A stretch of DNA of 64,000 bases, taken from NCBI GenBank assembly GCA_005503085.1, contig SCOI01000011.1, positions 147,515 through 211,514 on the forward strand, given 5' to 3'. How positions within the stretch are numbered: the first letter of the stretch is position 1; each line of letters starts with the position of its first letter. Below the pieces are notes generated by a model. It was not told where the DNA came from, did no database searches, and saw only the letters and a program-made list of their open reading frames with translations. Both the position numbers and the translations under genes were made by a program. Positions 16,808-26,845 of the stretch are shown here, in pieces. This DNA is from Burkholderiales bacterium C2. Its GTDB lineage: Bacteria; Pseudomonadota; Gammaproteobacteria; Burkholderiales; Burkholderiaceae_C.

Positions 16808-18304
16808 TCAGGGAGCCAGCAGCTTGACGATGGCGGTACCGCACATGGCCATCAGGCCACCGGGCAGCAGACCGAACACCAGCACGGCGGCGCCATTGAG
16901 CGACATCACCGCGCGCACATCGGCCGGCGCGCTCAGCGGCGAGCGGTCGGTGGGCTCGTCGAAGAACATCACCTTGATGACGCGCAGGTAGTAATAAGCC
17001 CCCACCAGCGACAGCACGACGGCAAACACCGCCAGCGCCAGATAGAGCTGTGAACCGGTGGTGACCATGGCCTGCAGCACGGCCAGCTTGGCATAGAAGC
17101 CCGCCGTCGGCGGGATGCCGGCCAGCGAGAACATGAAGATGGTCATCACCAGCGCGAACCAGGGGCTGCGCTTGGCCAGGCCGGCCAGGTCCTTGATCTC
17201 CTCGGCCTCATGGCCCTGGCGCGACAGCAGCAGGATCATGCCGAAGGTGCCCAGCGTCGTCAGCACATAGGTGACCGAGTAGAACAGCGCCGAGCTGTAA
17301 GCATTGGCCATGCCGGCATGGTTGTCGCCGATCACGCCCGAGGCCATCGCCAGCAGCATGAAGCCCATCTGCGCAATCGTCGAGTAGGCCAGCATGCGCT
17401 TGAGATTGCTCTGCGCGATGGCCGCCAGATTGCCGATCACAAGCGACACCACGGCCAGCACGATCAGCATCTGCTGCCAATCGAAGGCCAGGCCCAGCAT
17501 GCCCTCCACCAGCAGGCGGATCGTGATCGCGAATGCCGCCAGCTTGGGTGCGGCGCCGATCAGCAGGGTCACCGCCGTCGGTGCGCCCTGGTAGACGTCG
17601 GGCACCCACATATGGAAGGGGGCCGCACCCAGCTTGAAGGCAAGACCGGCCACCACGAAGACCACGCCGAACACCAGCACCGACTTGTTCGGGGCGCCGG
17701 TGGCGATCACATCGAACACCTGCGGGATGTGCAGCGAGCCGGTGGCGCCATACATCATCGACAAGCCGTAGAGCAGGAAGCCGCTGGCCAGCGCGCCCAG
17801 CACAAAGTACTTCATCGCCGCTTCGGTCGAGACCGCATGGTCACGACGCAGTGCCACCAGCGCATACAGCGACAGGCTCATCAGCTCCAGGCCAAGATAG
17901 AGCACCAGGAAGTTGTGGGCCTGCAGCATCACCATGATACCCAGCAGGGAAAACAGGCTCAGCGTGAACAGCTCGCCCTTCAGGATCTCGCGCTCGGCCG
18001 CATAGGGGCGCGCATAGACCAGGGTCACGAAGGTCGCGATGCAGGCGAAGAAGCCCAGCAGATGGCCCATCGGGTCGGACACCACCATGCCCTGCATCGC
18101 CGATTCGGTGACGCCGCCATTGAAGGCATTCAGATGCATGGCGCCGACAACCACCAGGGTCAGCTGGGTCAGCCAGTAGGTCGGGCGGCGTGCCGGGTCG
18201 GTGACCCACAGGTCCACCATGGCCACGACGCAGGCCATGGCCAGCAGGATGATTTCGGGATAAACCGCGAGCCAGTTCATAGTCGTCATTGTTGCTTGGC
18301 CCAT
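16808..18304 (-). CDS. nuoN: NADH-quinone oxidoreductase subunit N
   Basis: Antiporter-like membrane subunit of complex I, about 498 residues with roughly 14 membrane helices. Family motifs include the GLELMSLSLYALVALRR segment with the key Glu, PFHMWVPDVYQGAPTAVTLLIGAAPKLAAF with its lysine, and KRMLAYSTIAQMGFML. Three in-frame ATGs are close together (18304, 18289, 18280). The first has the best ribosome site (GGTGGAG, six bases away) and starts next to the nuoM stop, though relatives often begin nearer MNWLAVYPE. It is the last true subunit gene of the operon. Confidence 0.95.
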   Translation of the reverse strand: MGQATMTTMNWLAVYPEIILLAMACVVAMVDLWVTDPARRPTYWLTQLTLVVVGAMHLNAFNGGVTESAMQGMVVSDPMGHLLGFFACIATFVTLVYARPYAAEREILKGELFTLSLFSLLGIMVMLQAHNFLVLYLGLELMSLSLYALVALRRDHAVSTEAAMKYFVLGALASGFLLYGLSMMYGATGSLHIPQVFDVIATGAPNKSVLVFGVVFVVAGLAFKLGAAPFHMWVPDVYQGAPTAVTLLIGAAPKLAAFAITIRLLVEGMLGLAFDWQQMLIVLAVVSLVIGNLAAIAQSNLKRMLAYSTIAQMGFMLLAMASGVIGDNHAGMANAYSSALFYSVTYVLTTLGTFGMILLLSRQGHEAEEIKDLAGLAKRSPWFALVMTIFMFSLAGIPPTAGFYAKLAVLQAMVTTGSQLYLALAVFAVVLSLVGAYYYLRVIKVMFFDEPTDRSPLSAPADVRAVMSLNGAAVLVFGLLPGGLMAMCGTAIVKLLAP

Positions 18305-18305
18305 C

Positions 18306-19787
18306 TCAGACTCCACCCAGCTTGCTGGTGGCCACATGCTTGAGCAGCTCGGTCACCGAAACCTGCATCACGTCGGTGAAGGGTTTGGGGTAGAGGCCCA
18401 TGAACAGCGTGGCCAGGGCCAGCACGGCCAGCATCAGGAATTCACGCGCATTGATGTCGGTCAGCGCGCGCACATTGTCATTGGTCATCGGGCCGAAGTA
18501 GACGCGCTTGTACATCCACAGCGTGTAGGCGGCGCCGAAGATCAGCGCGGTGGCGGCGATCGCGCCAAGCCAAAAGTCGTACTGCACCGTGCCGATGATC
18601 ACCATCCACTCGCCGACGAAACCGGCGGTGGCGGGCAGGCCGCAATTGGCCATCGCGAAGAACAGCGCGAAGGCGGCGAACTTGGGCATGGTGTTGACCA
18701 CGCCACCATAGGCCGCGATCTCACGCGAATGCACGCGGTCGTAGAGCACGCCGATGCACAGGAACATCGCGCCGGAGACAAAGCCGTGCGAGATCATCTG
18801 CACCAGGCCGCCGGCCACGCCCAGCTCGTTGAAGATGAAGAAGCCCAGCGTCACGAAGCCCATGTGGGCGATGGACGAATAGGCCACCAGCTTCTTCATG
18901 TCCTTCTGCACCAGGGCCACCAGGCCGATGTAGACCACCGCGATCAGCGACATCGCGATGATGACCCAGGACCAGTGGTGGGCCGCATCGGGCGCGATCG
19001 GCATCGAGAAGCGCAAGAAGCCATAGGCGCCGAGCTTCAGCATGATGGCGGCCAGCACCACCGAGCCGCCGGTGGGCGCCTCGACGTGGGCATCGGGCAG
19101 CCAGGTGTGCACCGGCCACATCGGCACCTTGACCGCGAAGGCCGCCAGGAAGGCGAAGAACAGCAGCGTCTGGGCCGTCATCGGCAGCGGCAGCTTGTGC
19201 CAGGTCTGGATGTCAAAGGAGCCGCCGGACTGGAAGTACAGATACAGCAGCGCGATCAGCATCAGCAGCGAACCGGCCAGCGTGTAGAGGAAGAACTTGA
19301 AGGCCGCGTAGACACGGTTGGCGCCGCCCCACACGCCGATGATGATGTACATCGGGATCAGCGTGGCCTCGAAGAACACATAGAACAGCAGGCCGTCCAG
19401 TGCCGAGAACACGCCGACCATCAGGCCCGACAGGATCAGGAAGGCGCCCATGTACTGATTGACGCGCTCCTCGATCACCTCCCAGGCGGCGATCACGACG
19501 ATCACCGTGATGAAGGCCGTCAGCGGCACGAACCACATCGAGAGGCCGTCGACACCCAGGTGGTACATCACATTGAAGCGTTCGATCCAGGCCAGCTTCT
19601 CGCTGAACTGCATCGCGGCGGTCGAGGTATCGAAGCCGGTGATCAGCGGCACGGTCACCGCGAAGCTCGCCAGTGCGGCGATCAGCGCCATCCAGCGGGC
19701 GCTATTGGCCTGGTTGTCACGGCCCAGGGCCAGCAGCGCTAGGCCGCTGAAGATGGGCAACCAGATGGCAAGACTCAACAATCCCAT
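18306..19787 (-). CDS. nuoM: NADH-quinone oxidoreductase subunit M
   Basis: Second antiporter-like, proton-pumping subunit of complex I, 493 residues. Motifs: FFEATLIPMYIIIGVWGG containing the conserved Glu, PMWPVHTWLPDAHVEAPTGGSVVLAAIMLKLGAYG, and KKLVAYSSIAHMGFVTLG. The protein spans the inner membrane about 14 times. It starts at ATG 19787, 19 bases after the nuoL stop, and ends next to nuoN. The length and all key lysine and glutamate positions look normal. Confidence 0.97.
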   Translation of the reverse strand: MGLLSLAIWLPIFSGLALLALGRDNQANSARWMALIAALASFAVTVPLITGFDTSTAAMQFSEKLAWIERFNVMYHLGVDGLSMWFVPLTAFITVIVVIAAWEVIEERVNQYMGAFLILSGLMVGVFSALDGLLFYVFFEATLIPMYIIIGVWGGANRVYAAFKFFLYTLAGSLLMLIALLYLYFQSGGSFDIQTWHKLPLPMTAQTLLFFAFLAAFAVKVPMWPVHTWLPDAHVEAPTGGSVVLAAIMLKLGAYGFLRFSMPIAPDAAHHWSWVIIAMSLIAVVYIGLVALVQKDMKKLVAYSSIAHMGFVTLGFFIFNELGVAGGLVQMISHGFVSGAMFLCIGVLYDRVHSREIAAYGGVVNTMPKFAAFALFFAMANCGLPATAGFVGEWMVIIGTVQYDFWLGAIAATALIFGAAYTLWMYKRVYFGPMTNDNVRALTDINAREFLMLAVLALATLFMGLYPKPFTDVMQVSVTELLKHVATSKLGGV

Positions 19788-19806
19788 TATTTTTCTCCGC
19801 CCTTGC

Positions 19807-21864
19807 TCACAGACCCGCCAGGGCTCTGAATTGAGGGCCTATATAGGGCCACAGCTGCCAGCTCATCAGGCCGATCACGCCCAGAATCATCACCAGGGCA
19901 TACCAGTACAGATGGCCGGTCTGAACGCGGCGCACCAGGCCGGCGATACCGCCGATGCCGCGGGCCGAGCCATTGATCAAGAGGCCGTCGATGAGGCCTT
20001 GATCGCCGCCCTTCCAGGCGGCCAGGCCGAGACCGCGCGCGGCGCGGGCCAGCACGTTCTCGTTGAACCAGTCCATGAAGTACTTGTTCTCGAGCACGAT
20101 GACCAGCGGACGCAGGATCTTGCCCAGCGCCACCGGGACCGCCGGCCAGACCATATAGAACAGATAGGCGGTCACGACACCGGCCACGGCCAGCCAGAAC
20201 GGCAGGGTCATGAAGCCGTGCGTGGCCATCGCCACCGCGCCATGGAAGTGCTCGGCCAGCGAGGCCATGGCCGGATGCGCCGCCGTGTTGACGATGATGG
20301 CGTCCTTGAAGAAATCGCCGAACAGCATCGGCTGGATCGCCAGGAAACCGATCACCACCGAGGGGATGGCCAGCAGCACCAGCGGCGCGGTCACCACCCA
20401 GGGCGACTCGTGCGGGGTGTGCGGCTCGTGATGACCGTGGTCATCATGATGATCGTGCTCGCCCGGGAAGGGCTTGTGGTGGAAGTTTTCCTTGCCGTGG
20501 AAGACCAGGAAATACATGCGGAAGCTGTAGAAGGCCGTCACGAAGACGCCGGCCACCACCGCGAAATAGGCAAAGCTCGCGCCCGGCAGCGTGCTGGCCT
20601 GGACCGCCAGGATGATGCTGTCCTTCGAATAGAAACCGGCAAAGAACGGCGTGCCGATCAGGGCCAGCGAGCCCAGCAAGGCGGTGATCCAGGTGATGGG
20701 CATGTACTTGCGCAGGCCGCCCATATTGCGGATGTCCTGGTCATGGTGCATGCCGATGATGACCGAGCCGGCGCCGAGGAACAGCAAGGCCTTGAAGAAG
20801 GCGTGCGTCATCAGGTGGAAGACCGCGACCGAGTAGGCCGAGGCACCCAATGCAACCGTCATATAGCCCAGCTGCGACAGCGTCGAGTAGGCGACGACAC
20901 GCTTAATGTCGTTCTGGATGATGCCCAGAAAGCCCATGAACAGCGCGGTGATCGCGCCGATCACCAGCACGAAGTTCAGTGCCGTGTCGCTGAGCTCGAA
21001 CAGCGGCGACATGCGGGCCACCATGAAGATGCCGGCCGTCACCATGGTCGCGGCATGGATCAGCGCGGAGATCGGGGTCGGGCCTTCCATCGAGTCGGGC
21101 AGCCAGACATGCAGCGGGAACTGCGCGCTCTTGCCCATCGCGCCGATGAACAGGCAGATGCAGGCGACGCTGAGCATCATCCAGTCCGAGCCCCACAGCG
21201 GGGCGTTGAACTTGATCTGCGCCAGCTCATTGGCCTTGGCAAAGGTCTCGCCATAGTTCAGCGAGCCGCCGTAGGCCACCAGCAGGCCGATGCCCAGGAT
21301 GAAGCCGAAGTCGCCGACCCGGTTGACCAGAAAGGCCTTCATGTTCGCGAAGATCGCGGTCGGCTTGGTGTACCAGAAGCCGATCAGCAGATACGACACC
21401 AGGCCCACCGCCTCCCAGCCGAAGAACAGCTGCAGCATGTTGTTGCTCATCACGAGCATCAGCATCGAGAAGGTGAACAGCGAGATGTAGCTGAAGAAGC
21501 GCTGGTAGCCAGGATCCTCTTCCATATAGCCGATGGTGTAGATGTGCACCATCAGCGACACAAAGGTCACGACGCACATCATCATCGCGGTCAGGCCGTC
21601 GACCAGGAAGCCGACCTCCATCTTCAGGCCGCCGATGACCATCCATTCGTAGATGGTCTGGTTGAAGCGGGCGCCGTCGATGGCGACCGACTTCAGCACC
21701 ATCGCCGAGATGATGAAGGAGATCAACACGCCCAGGATGGTGATGCTGTGAGCGCCACGACGGCCGATCTGCTTGCCGAAGAAGCCGGCCGCGATCGCGC
21801 CGACCAGGGGTGCCAGCGGCACCGCCAGCAGCATGTTTTGTGAAAGTGTTGCGGACATAGTCAT
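19807..21864 (-). CDS. nuoL: NADH-quinone oxidoreductase subunit L
   Basis: Distal antiporter-like subunit of complex I with the long lateral helix, 685 residues. Motifs: FFGWEAVGLVSYLLIGFW, SAQFPLHVWLPDSMEGPTPISALIHAATMVTAG and KRVVAYSTLSQLGYM. A loop at residues 456-485 carries eleven histidines among Asp and Glu (bases 20410-20499), possibly metal-binding. The C-terminal amphipathic helix and last membrane anchor are present. Its ATG at 21864 shares one base with the nuoK stop (TGATG); an ATG two codons later is also possible. Confidence 0.97.
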   Translation of the reverse strand: MTMSATLSQNMLLAVPLAPLVGAIAAGFFGKQIGRRGAHSITILGVLISFIISAMVLKSVAIDGARFNQTIYEWMVIGGLKMEVGFLVDGLTAMMMCVVTFVSLMVHIYTIGYMEEDPGYQRFFSYISLFTFSMLMLVMSNNMLQLFFGWEAVGLVSYLLIGFWYTKPTAIFANMKAFLVNRVGDFGFILGIGLLVAYGGSLNYGETFAKANELAQIKFNAPLWGSDWMMLSVACICLFIGAMGKSAQFPLHVWLPDSMEGPTPISALIHAATMVTAGIFMVARMSPLFELSDTALNFVLVIGAITALFMGFLGIIQNDIKRVVAYSTLSQLGYMTVALGASAYSVAVFHLMTHAFFKALLFLGAGSVIIGMHHDQDIRNMGGLRKYMPITWITALLGSLALIGTPFFAGFYSKDSIILAVQASTLPGASFAYFAVVAGVFVTAFYSFRMYFLVFHGKENFHHKPFPGEHDHHDDHGHHEPHTPHESPWVVTAPLVLLAIPSVVIGFLAIQPMLFGDFFKDAIIVNTAAHPAMASLAEHFHGAVAMATHGFMTLPFWLAVAGVVTAYLFYMVWPAVPVALGKILRPLVIVLENKYFMDWFNENVLARAARGLGLAAWKGGDQGLIDGLLINGSARGIGGIAGLVRRVQTGHLYWYALVMILGVIGLMSWQLWPYIGPQFRALAGL

Positions 21865-22178
21865 CAGCCCTTCAAGGCGTCCAGTTCTTCCACATTGATG
21901 CTGGCGCGGTTGCGGAACAGCACGACCAGGATCGCCAGGCCGATGGCCGACTCGGCGGCCGCCACGGTCAGGATGAAGAACACAAAGACCTGGCCGGCCA
22001 TATCACCCAGATAGTGGGAGAAGGCGACAAAGTTCAGGTTGACCGCCAGCAGCATCAGCTCGATCGCCATCAGCAGCACGATCAGGTTCTTGCGGTTCAG
22101 GAAGATGCCGATCACCGACAGCGCGAACAGGATCGCGCCCAGGGTCAGGAAATGGCCAAGCGTGAGCGCCAGCATCAT
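21864..22178 (-). CDS. nuoK: NADH-quinone oxidoreductase subunit K
   Basis: A 104-residue complex I membrane subunit with three helices. The conserved glutamates used in proton transfer are present: one in [19 protein letters not shown] (helix 2) and one in [19 protein letters not shown] (helix 3). It starts with ATG ATG at 22178 and overlaps nuoJ by four bases and nuoL by one, so all three are translationally coupled. Confidence 0.97.
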   Translation of the reverse strand: MMLALTLGHFLTLGAILFALSVIGIFLNRKNLIVLLMAIELMLLAVNLNFVAFSHYLGDMAGQVFVFFILTVAAAESAIGLAILVVLFRNRASINVEELDALKG

Positions 22179-22828
22179 GCGCCTCCTTGCGTGTTGTCGG
22201 CGGCCGGGGTGGCGGCTTGCTCCACCGTCGGTGCCATCTTGACGATGCGCAGGCGCTGCGCCTTCGTGACCTTGACCTGCTCCGAGGCGTCCTGGCTGCG
22301 CGAGTCCTTGCGGCGGCGCAGGGTCAGCGCGATCGCCGCGATGATGGCCACCAGCAGCAGCACGGCCGCGATCTGCAGCGGATACAGGTACTGCGTGTAG
22401 ATCGCGATGCCCAGCAGCTTGGTATTGCCCAGCTTGACCGCGGCCTCGCTCAGCGGTGCGGCCTCGGTCAGGCGGAAACCGCCCATCAGCACGGCCGCCA
22501 TCTCCAGCGCGATCAGCGCGCCGACCAGGCCGGCCAGCGGCAGATGCTTCCAGAAGCCATCGCGAATCGCACTGGCCCCTTCATCGGAGTTGATGTCCAG
22601 CATCATCACGACGAAGAGGAACAGCACCATCACGGCGCCGATATAGACCAGCACCAGGGTGATGGCCAGGAACTCGGCCTTCAGCAGCATCCAGATGCAG
22701 GAGGCATTGAAGAAGGCCAGGATCAGGAACAGGGCCGAGTGCACGGTGGATCGCGCCGTGATGACGCGAAACGCCGCGCCCAGAAGGACGGCCGAGAAAA
22801 CATAGAACAGCGCGGTGATGGTATCCAT
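22175..22828 (-). CDS. nuoJ: NADH-quinone oxidoreductase subunit J
   Basis: A 217-residue complex I membrane subunit with five helices. The pi-bulge helix is visible in [25 protein letters not shown]. The C-terminal 45 residues are a polar extension ([23 protein letters not shown] onward). The start at ATG 22828 follows a 58-base gap after nuoI, the largest inside the operon, which holds a perfect 9-bp hairpin at 22859-22879. Confidence 0.96.
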   Translation of the reverse strand: MDTITALFYVFSAVLLGAAFRVITARSTVHSALFLILAFFNASCIWMLLKAEFLAITLVLVYIGAVMVLFLFVVMMLDINSDEGASAIRDGFWKHLPLAGLVGALIALEMAAVLMGGFRLTEAAPLSEAAVKLGNTKLLGIAIYTQYLYPLQIAAVLLLVAIIAAIALTLRRRKDSRSQDASEQVKVTKAQRLRIVKMAPTVEQAATPAADNTQGGA

Positions 22829-22858
22829 GGGGTTCCAGCAGGCACAGCTTCAGACACA

Positions 22859-22879
22859 CACCCGCTGGAGCAGCGGGTG
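22859..22879 (-). repeat. Inverted repeat in the nuoI-nuoJ gap
   Basis: CACCCGCTG at 22859-22867 and CAGCGGGTG at 22871-22879 form a perfect 9-bp stem with a 3-base loop, 7 bases downstream of the nuoI stop in the direction of transcription. No T-run follows, so it is unlikely to stop transcription. It could protect the upstream mRNA from exonucleases or mark a processing site. Confidence 0.5.
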
Positions 22880-22886
22880 CAAGGCC

Positions 22887-23375
22887 TCAGCGGTACTTGG
22901 CGTCGGCCTCCTTTTGGGCTGCGATTTCTTTTTCGTAGCGGTCGCCGACGGCCAGGAGCATGTCCTTGGTGAAGTACAGATCGCCACGCTTTTCGCCGTG
23001 GTATTCGAAGATCGAGGTCTCGACGATGGAGTCCACCGGGCAGCTTTCCTCGCAGAAGCCGCAGAAGATGCACTTGGTCAGATCGATGTCGTAGCGCGTG
23101 GTGCGACGCGAGCCGTCCTCACGCACATCGCTCTCGATCGTGATGGCCATCGCCGGGCAGACGGCCTCGCAGAGCTTGCAGGCGATGCAGCGCTCCTCGC
23201 CGTTCTCGTAACGGCGCAGCGCATGCAGGCCGCGGAAGCGCGGCGACAGCGGTGTCTTCTCTTCCGGGAACTGCACCGTGATATTGCGCGACAGGAAATG
23301 CCGGCCGGTCAGGGCCATGCCCTTGAACAGCTCGGTGAGCATGAAGCTCTTGACGAAATGGCTGAAGGAGCTCAT
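22887..23375 (-). CDS. nuoI: NADH-quinone oxidoreductase subunit I
   Basis: A 162-residue peripheral-arm subunit carrying two [4Fe-4S] clusters (N6a and N6b) that pass electrons to NuoB. Two CxxCxxCxxxC sets are visible: Cys63, 66, 69, 73 and Cys102, 105, 108, 112, each followed by Pro. The start ATG 23375 is preferred to the upstream frame extension because relatives begin near [15 protein letters not shown]. It lies 10 bases after the nuoH stop. Confidence 0.97.
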   Translation of the reverse strand: MSSFSHFVKSFMLTELFKGMALTGRHFLSRNITVQFPEEKTPLSPRFRGLHALRRYENGEERCIACKLCEAVCPAMAITIESDVREDGSRRTTRYDIDLTKCIFCGFCEESCPVDSIVETSIFEYHGEKRGDLYFTKDMLLAVGDRYEKEIAAQKEADAKYR

Positions 23376-23385
23376 TGCTGCAGAC

Positions 23386-24483
23386 TCACTTCCAGATATT
23401 GAACGGAGACTGGATCCACAGGCCAACGACGACCAGCCAGATCAGAGTCACGGGAATGAAGATCTTCCAGCCCAGACGCATGATCTGGTCGTAGCGGAAG
23501 CGCGGGAAAGTGGCACGGACCCACAGGAACATGGTCACGACAACAAAGGTCTTGCCGAACAGCCAGGCCCAGTTCCAGAGCGCCATCGTGTTCTGGATGA
23601 AGCTCGGCGTTTCCATGCCCAGGAGGCTGAAGGAAATCGGTGCCGACCAGCCGCCCAGGAACAGGATCACAGCCAGGGCCGAGACCAGGATCATATTGGC
23701 GTACTCGGCCAGGAAGAACATCGCGAAGGACATGCCCGAGTACTCGATCATGTGGCCGGCGACGATTTCCGATTCACCCTCGACCACGTCAAAGGGGTGA
23801 CGGTTGGTCTCGGCCAGGCCGGAGATGAAGTAGACGACGAAGATAGGCAGCAGCGGCAGCCAGTTCCAGGACAGGAAGGTCAGGCCCATGTCGGCGAACA
23901 TGCCCTTGGTCTGCAGCACGACGATGTCCGTCATGTACATGCTGCCCGACACCATCAGCACGACCACCAGGCAGAAGCCCATCGCGATTTCGTAGGACAC
24001 CATCTGGGCCGAGGCGCGCAGCGCGCCCAGAAAGGCGTACTTCGAGTTCGAGGCCCAGCCGGCGATGATCACGCCGTAGACCTCCAGCGAGGTGATGGCC
24101 ATCAGGAACAGCAGGCCGGCATTGACATTGGCCACGGCCGCATCGGGGCCGAAAGGCACAACGGCCCAGGCCGCCAGCGCCGGCATGATGGTCATGATGG
24201 GGCCAAGGAAGAACAGGCCCTTGTTGGCCGCCGTCGGGACGATGATCTCCTTGAAGATCAGCTTCACCGCATCGGCGATCGGGGTCAGCAGGCCGTAGGG
24301 GCCGACACGGTTCGGGCCCGGGCGGATCTGCGACCAGCCGATGGCCTTGCGCTCCCAGAGCGTCAGATAGGCCACGCAAATCATCAGCGGTGCGACCACC
24401 GCGATGATCTTGATCAGGCTCCAGAGCACCGGCCAGAAGCCGCCCAGCAGCGCAGCGCCGCCTTGGTAGAGGGATTCAATCAT
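23386..24483 (-). CDS. nuoH: NADH-quinone oxidoreductase subunit H
   Basis: A 365-residue membrane subunit with eight helices that joins the membrane arm to the quinone site. Conserved loops are present: [32 protein letters not shown] facing the quinone chamber, and the acidic [27 protein letters not shown]. It starts at ATG 24483, 16 bases after the nuoG stop. Length and motifs are normal for the family. Confidence 0.97.
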   Translation of the reverse strand: MIESLYQGGAALLGGFWPVLWSLIKIIAVVAPLMICVAYLTLWERKAIGWSQIRPGPNRVGPYGLLTPIADAVKLIFKEIIVPTAANKGLFFLGPIMTIMPALAAWAVVPFGPDAAVANVNAGLLFLMAITSLEVYGVIIAGWASNSKYAFLGALRASAQMVSYEIAMGFCLVVVLMVSGSMYMTDIVVLQTKGMFADMGLTFLSWNWLPLLPIFVVYFISGLAETNRHPFDVVEGESEIVAGHMIEYSGMSFAMFFLAEYANMILVSALAVILFLGGWSAPISFSLLGMETPSFIQNTMALWNWAWLFGKTFVVVTMFLWVRATFPRFRYDQIMRLGWKIFIPVTLIWLVVVGLWIQSPFNIWK

Positions 24484-24499
24484 TATTGTCCTCGTCGCC

Positions 24500-26827
24500 T
24501 CAGGCCTTGCTGACCGTCAGGGTGCCGAACATCGCACCCAGGGCCGCTGTTTCCGCCAGACCGGCCGGCACCCGCAGCGTATTGGCCGCCAGGCCCGCTT
24601 CCAGCCGGGCCGGCAGCTCGGCCGCGCCGGCGCCTTCTTGTGTGATGCGCACACGCGCACCGTCCGCCAGGCCCAGTTGTTCCCAGAGCTGCTTAGGCAG
24701 ACCGGCCACCGCGGCGCCGCGCGAATCGGCCGTCAGTTGCAGCGAGGTCGAGTGGCGCACCAGCGCGTCGGCCGCATAGATGGGCACCGGCGCCAGGCGC
24801 TCGATGCCAGCGGGCGCAGCGGCCGTCTGCACGGTGGCCGACGAGGCATTGCTCAGGCGCGCGCCCAGATCGGCGCCGACGCCCAGCACCTCGTTGCGCA
24901 CCTGCTCCGAACTTTCATAGCCGAAGCCCTCGAGCGCCAGCAGATTGCCCAGTACGCGCAGGATCTTCCAGCCCGGACGGGTCTCGGCCAGCGGCGGCAC
25001 GACGCCGACAAAGCTCTGCGCCCTGCCCTCGGCGTTGACGAAGGTGCCCGAGGTCTCGGTGAACGGTGCGGTCGGCAACAGCACGTCCGCATACTCCAGA
25101 CCGCTCTTGAAGGGGCTCATCACGACGACCATCTCGGCCGCAGCCAGGGCCTTGGCGGCGGCAGCGGCGTTGGCGCTGTCGAGCACCGGATCGGTGTTCA
25201 GCAGCAGCACCGCCTTCAGTGCCTCGCCGCCCAGCATCTGGCCGGCATTCAGGCCGCCTTGCTGCGGCAGCGCGCGGGCCAGCTGGGCGCCGACCGTGTT
25301 GGCGGCTTCGCTCAGATAGCCGACGCTGGCGCCGGTCTGGGCGCCGATCCAGTTGGCCAGCACCAGCAGGCTGGCAGCCTGCGGATGCTGGGCGGCCGCA
25401 TTGCCCAGCAACACGGCCTTGCGGGCGCCGGACAGCAGCGCGGCCGCGATGGCCTTGGCCGCTTCGGTCGCTTCGCCGGTGGCCGGAGCGGCAGCACCGG
25501 TGCTGGCGGAGATCGCAGCGGCGACGTCGGCCAGCGACTGCAGCCAGGCGCTCGGTGCCACCGTGATGCGGGCCGCGACCGGCATCAGCCAGTCGTCTTC
25601 GCTGGCGTTCAGGCTCAGCACCTGGGCGCCACGGCGGGTCGCCTGGCGCAGGCGCTGGGCAAACAGCGGATGGTCCTTGCGCAGCGAGGAACCGATCACC
25701 AGCGCACGATCCAGCTCGGACAGCGCGGCAATTGGGCTGCCCAGCCAGCGCGCCTGGCCCGACTCGGCCACATTGGCGAAGTCGGCATGGCGCAGGCGGT
25801 GATCGACGTTGTCGCTGCCCAGGCCGCGCACCAGCGCGGCCAGCAGGTGCAGCTCTTCGATCGTGCTGTGGGCCGAGCCCAGCGCACCGATGGCGGCGGC
25901 GCCATGTTCGGCGCGCACCAGCTTCAGGCCGTTGGCCACGTACTCGAGCGCCGTGCTCCAGTCGACCGTCTTCCAGGCGCCGCCCTGCTTGATCATCGGC
26001 GCGCTCAGGCGCTGGTCGCTGTTCAGCGATTCATAGGAGAAGCGGTCGCGGTCGGCGATCCAGCATTCATTGACGGCCTCGTTTTCCAGCGGCACGACGC
26101 GCATCACCTGCTTGCCCTTGACCTGGACGATCAGATTGGCACCGGTGCTGTCGTGCGGGGACACGCTCTTGCGGCGCGACAGCTCCCAGGTGCGGGCGCT
26201 GTAGCGGAAGGGCTTGCTGGTCAGCGCGCCGACCGGGCAGATATCGATCATATTGCCCGACAGCTCGGAGTCCACCGAGCGGCCGACAAAGGTCTGGATC
26301 TCGGCATGCTCGCCGCGATGCGCCATGCCCAGCTCCATCACGCCGGCGATTTCCTGGCCGAAGCGCACGCAGCGGGTGCAATGGATGCAACGGCTCATCT
26401 CTTCCATCGAGATCAGCGGGCCGACATTCTTGTGGAAGACCACGCGCTTTTCTTCCGAGTAGCGCGATTTGCTGCCGCCATAGCCGACGGCCAGATCCTG
26501 CAGCTGGCACTCGCCGCCCTGATCGCAGATCGGGCAGTCCAGCGGGTGGTTGATCAGCAGGAACTCCATCACGCCCTGCTGGGCCTTGACCGCCTTCTCG
26601 CTCTTGGTGCGGACGATCATGCCCTGGGTCACCGGCGTCGCGCAGGCGGGCATGGGCTTGGGCGCCTTCTCGACGTCGACCAGGCACATGCGGCAGTTGG
26701 CGGCGATCGAGAGCTTCTTGTGATAGCAGAAATGCGGGATGTAGGTGCCGGCCTTCTCGGCGGCATGCATCACCATGCTGCCCTCCAAGACCTCCACCTT
26801 CTGGCCGTCGAGTTCGATTTCAATCAT
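24500..26827 (-). CDS. nuoG: NADH-quinone oxidoreductase subunit G
   Basis: A 775-residue peripheral subunit carrying several Fe-S clusters. The N-terminal [2Fe-2S] site is Cys34, Cys45, Cys48 and Cys62. The His/Cys N5 segment and N4 cysteines ([18 protein letters not shown]) follow, and then a molybdopterin-oxidoreductase-like domain without cofactor fills the rest. The C-terminal third is alanine-rich and more variable than the front, as usual for betaproteobacterial NuoG. The start ATG 26827 is 18 bases after the nuoF stop. Confidence 0.96.
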   Translation of the reverse strand: MIEIELDGQKVEVLEGSMVMHAAEKAGTYIPHFCYHKKLSIAANCRMCLVDVEKAPKPMPACATPVTQGMIVRTKSEKAVKAQQGVMEFLLINHPLDCPICDQGGECQLQDLAVGYGGSKSRYSEEKRVVFHKNVGPLISMEEMSRCIHCTRCVRFGQEIAGVMELGMAHRGEHAEIQTFVGRSVDSELSGNMIDICPVGALTSKPFRYSARTWELSRRKSVSPHDSTGANLIVQVKGKQVMRVVPLENEAVNECWIADRDRFSYESLNSDQRLSAPMIKQGGAWKTVDWSTALEYVANGLKLVRAEHGAAAIGALGSAHSTIEELHLLAALVRGLGSDNVDHRLRHADFANVAESGQARWLGSPIAALSELDRALVIGSSLRKDHPLFAQRLRQATRRGAQVLSLNASEDDWLMPVAARITVAPSAWLQSLADVAAAISASTGAAAPATGEATEAAKAIAAALLSGARKAVLLGNAAAQHPQAASLLVLANWIGAQTGASVGYLSEAANTVGAQLARALPQQGGLNAGQMLGGEALKAVLLLNTDPVLDSANAAAAAKALAAAEMVVVMSPFKSGLEYADVLLPTAPFTETSGTFVNAEGRAQSFVGVVPPLAETRPGWKILRVLGNLLALEGFGYESSEQVRNEVLGVGADLGARLSNASSATVQTAAAPAGIERLAPVPIYAADALVRHSTSLQLTADSRGAAVAGLPKQLWEQLGLADGARVRITQEGAGAAELPARLEAGLAANTLRVPAGLAETAALGAMFGTLTVSKA

Positions 26828-26845
26828 GTCGTGTCCTGTCCTGCC

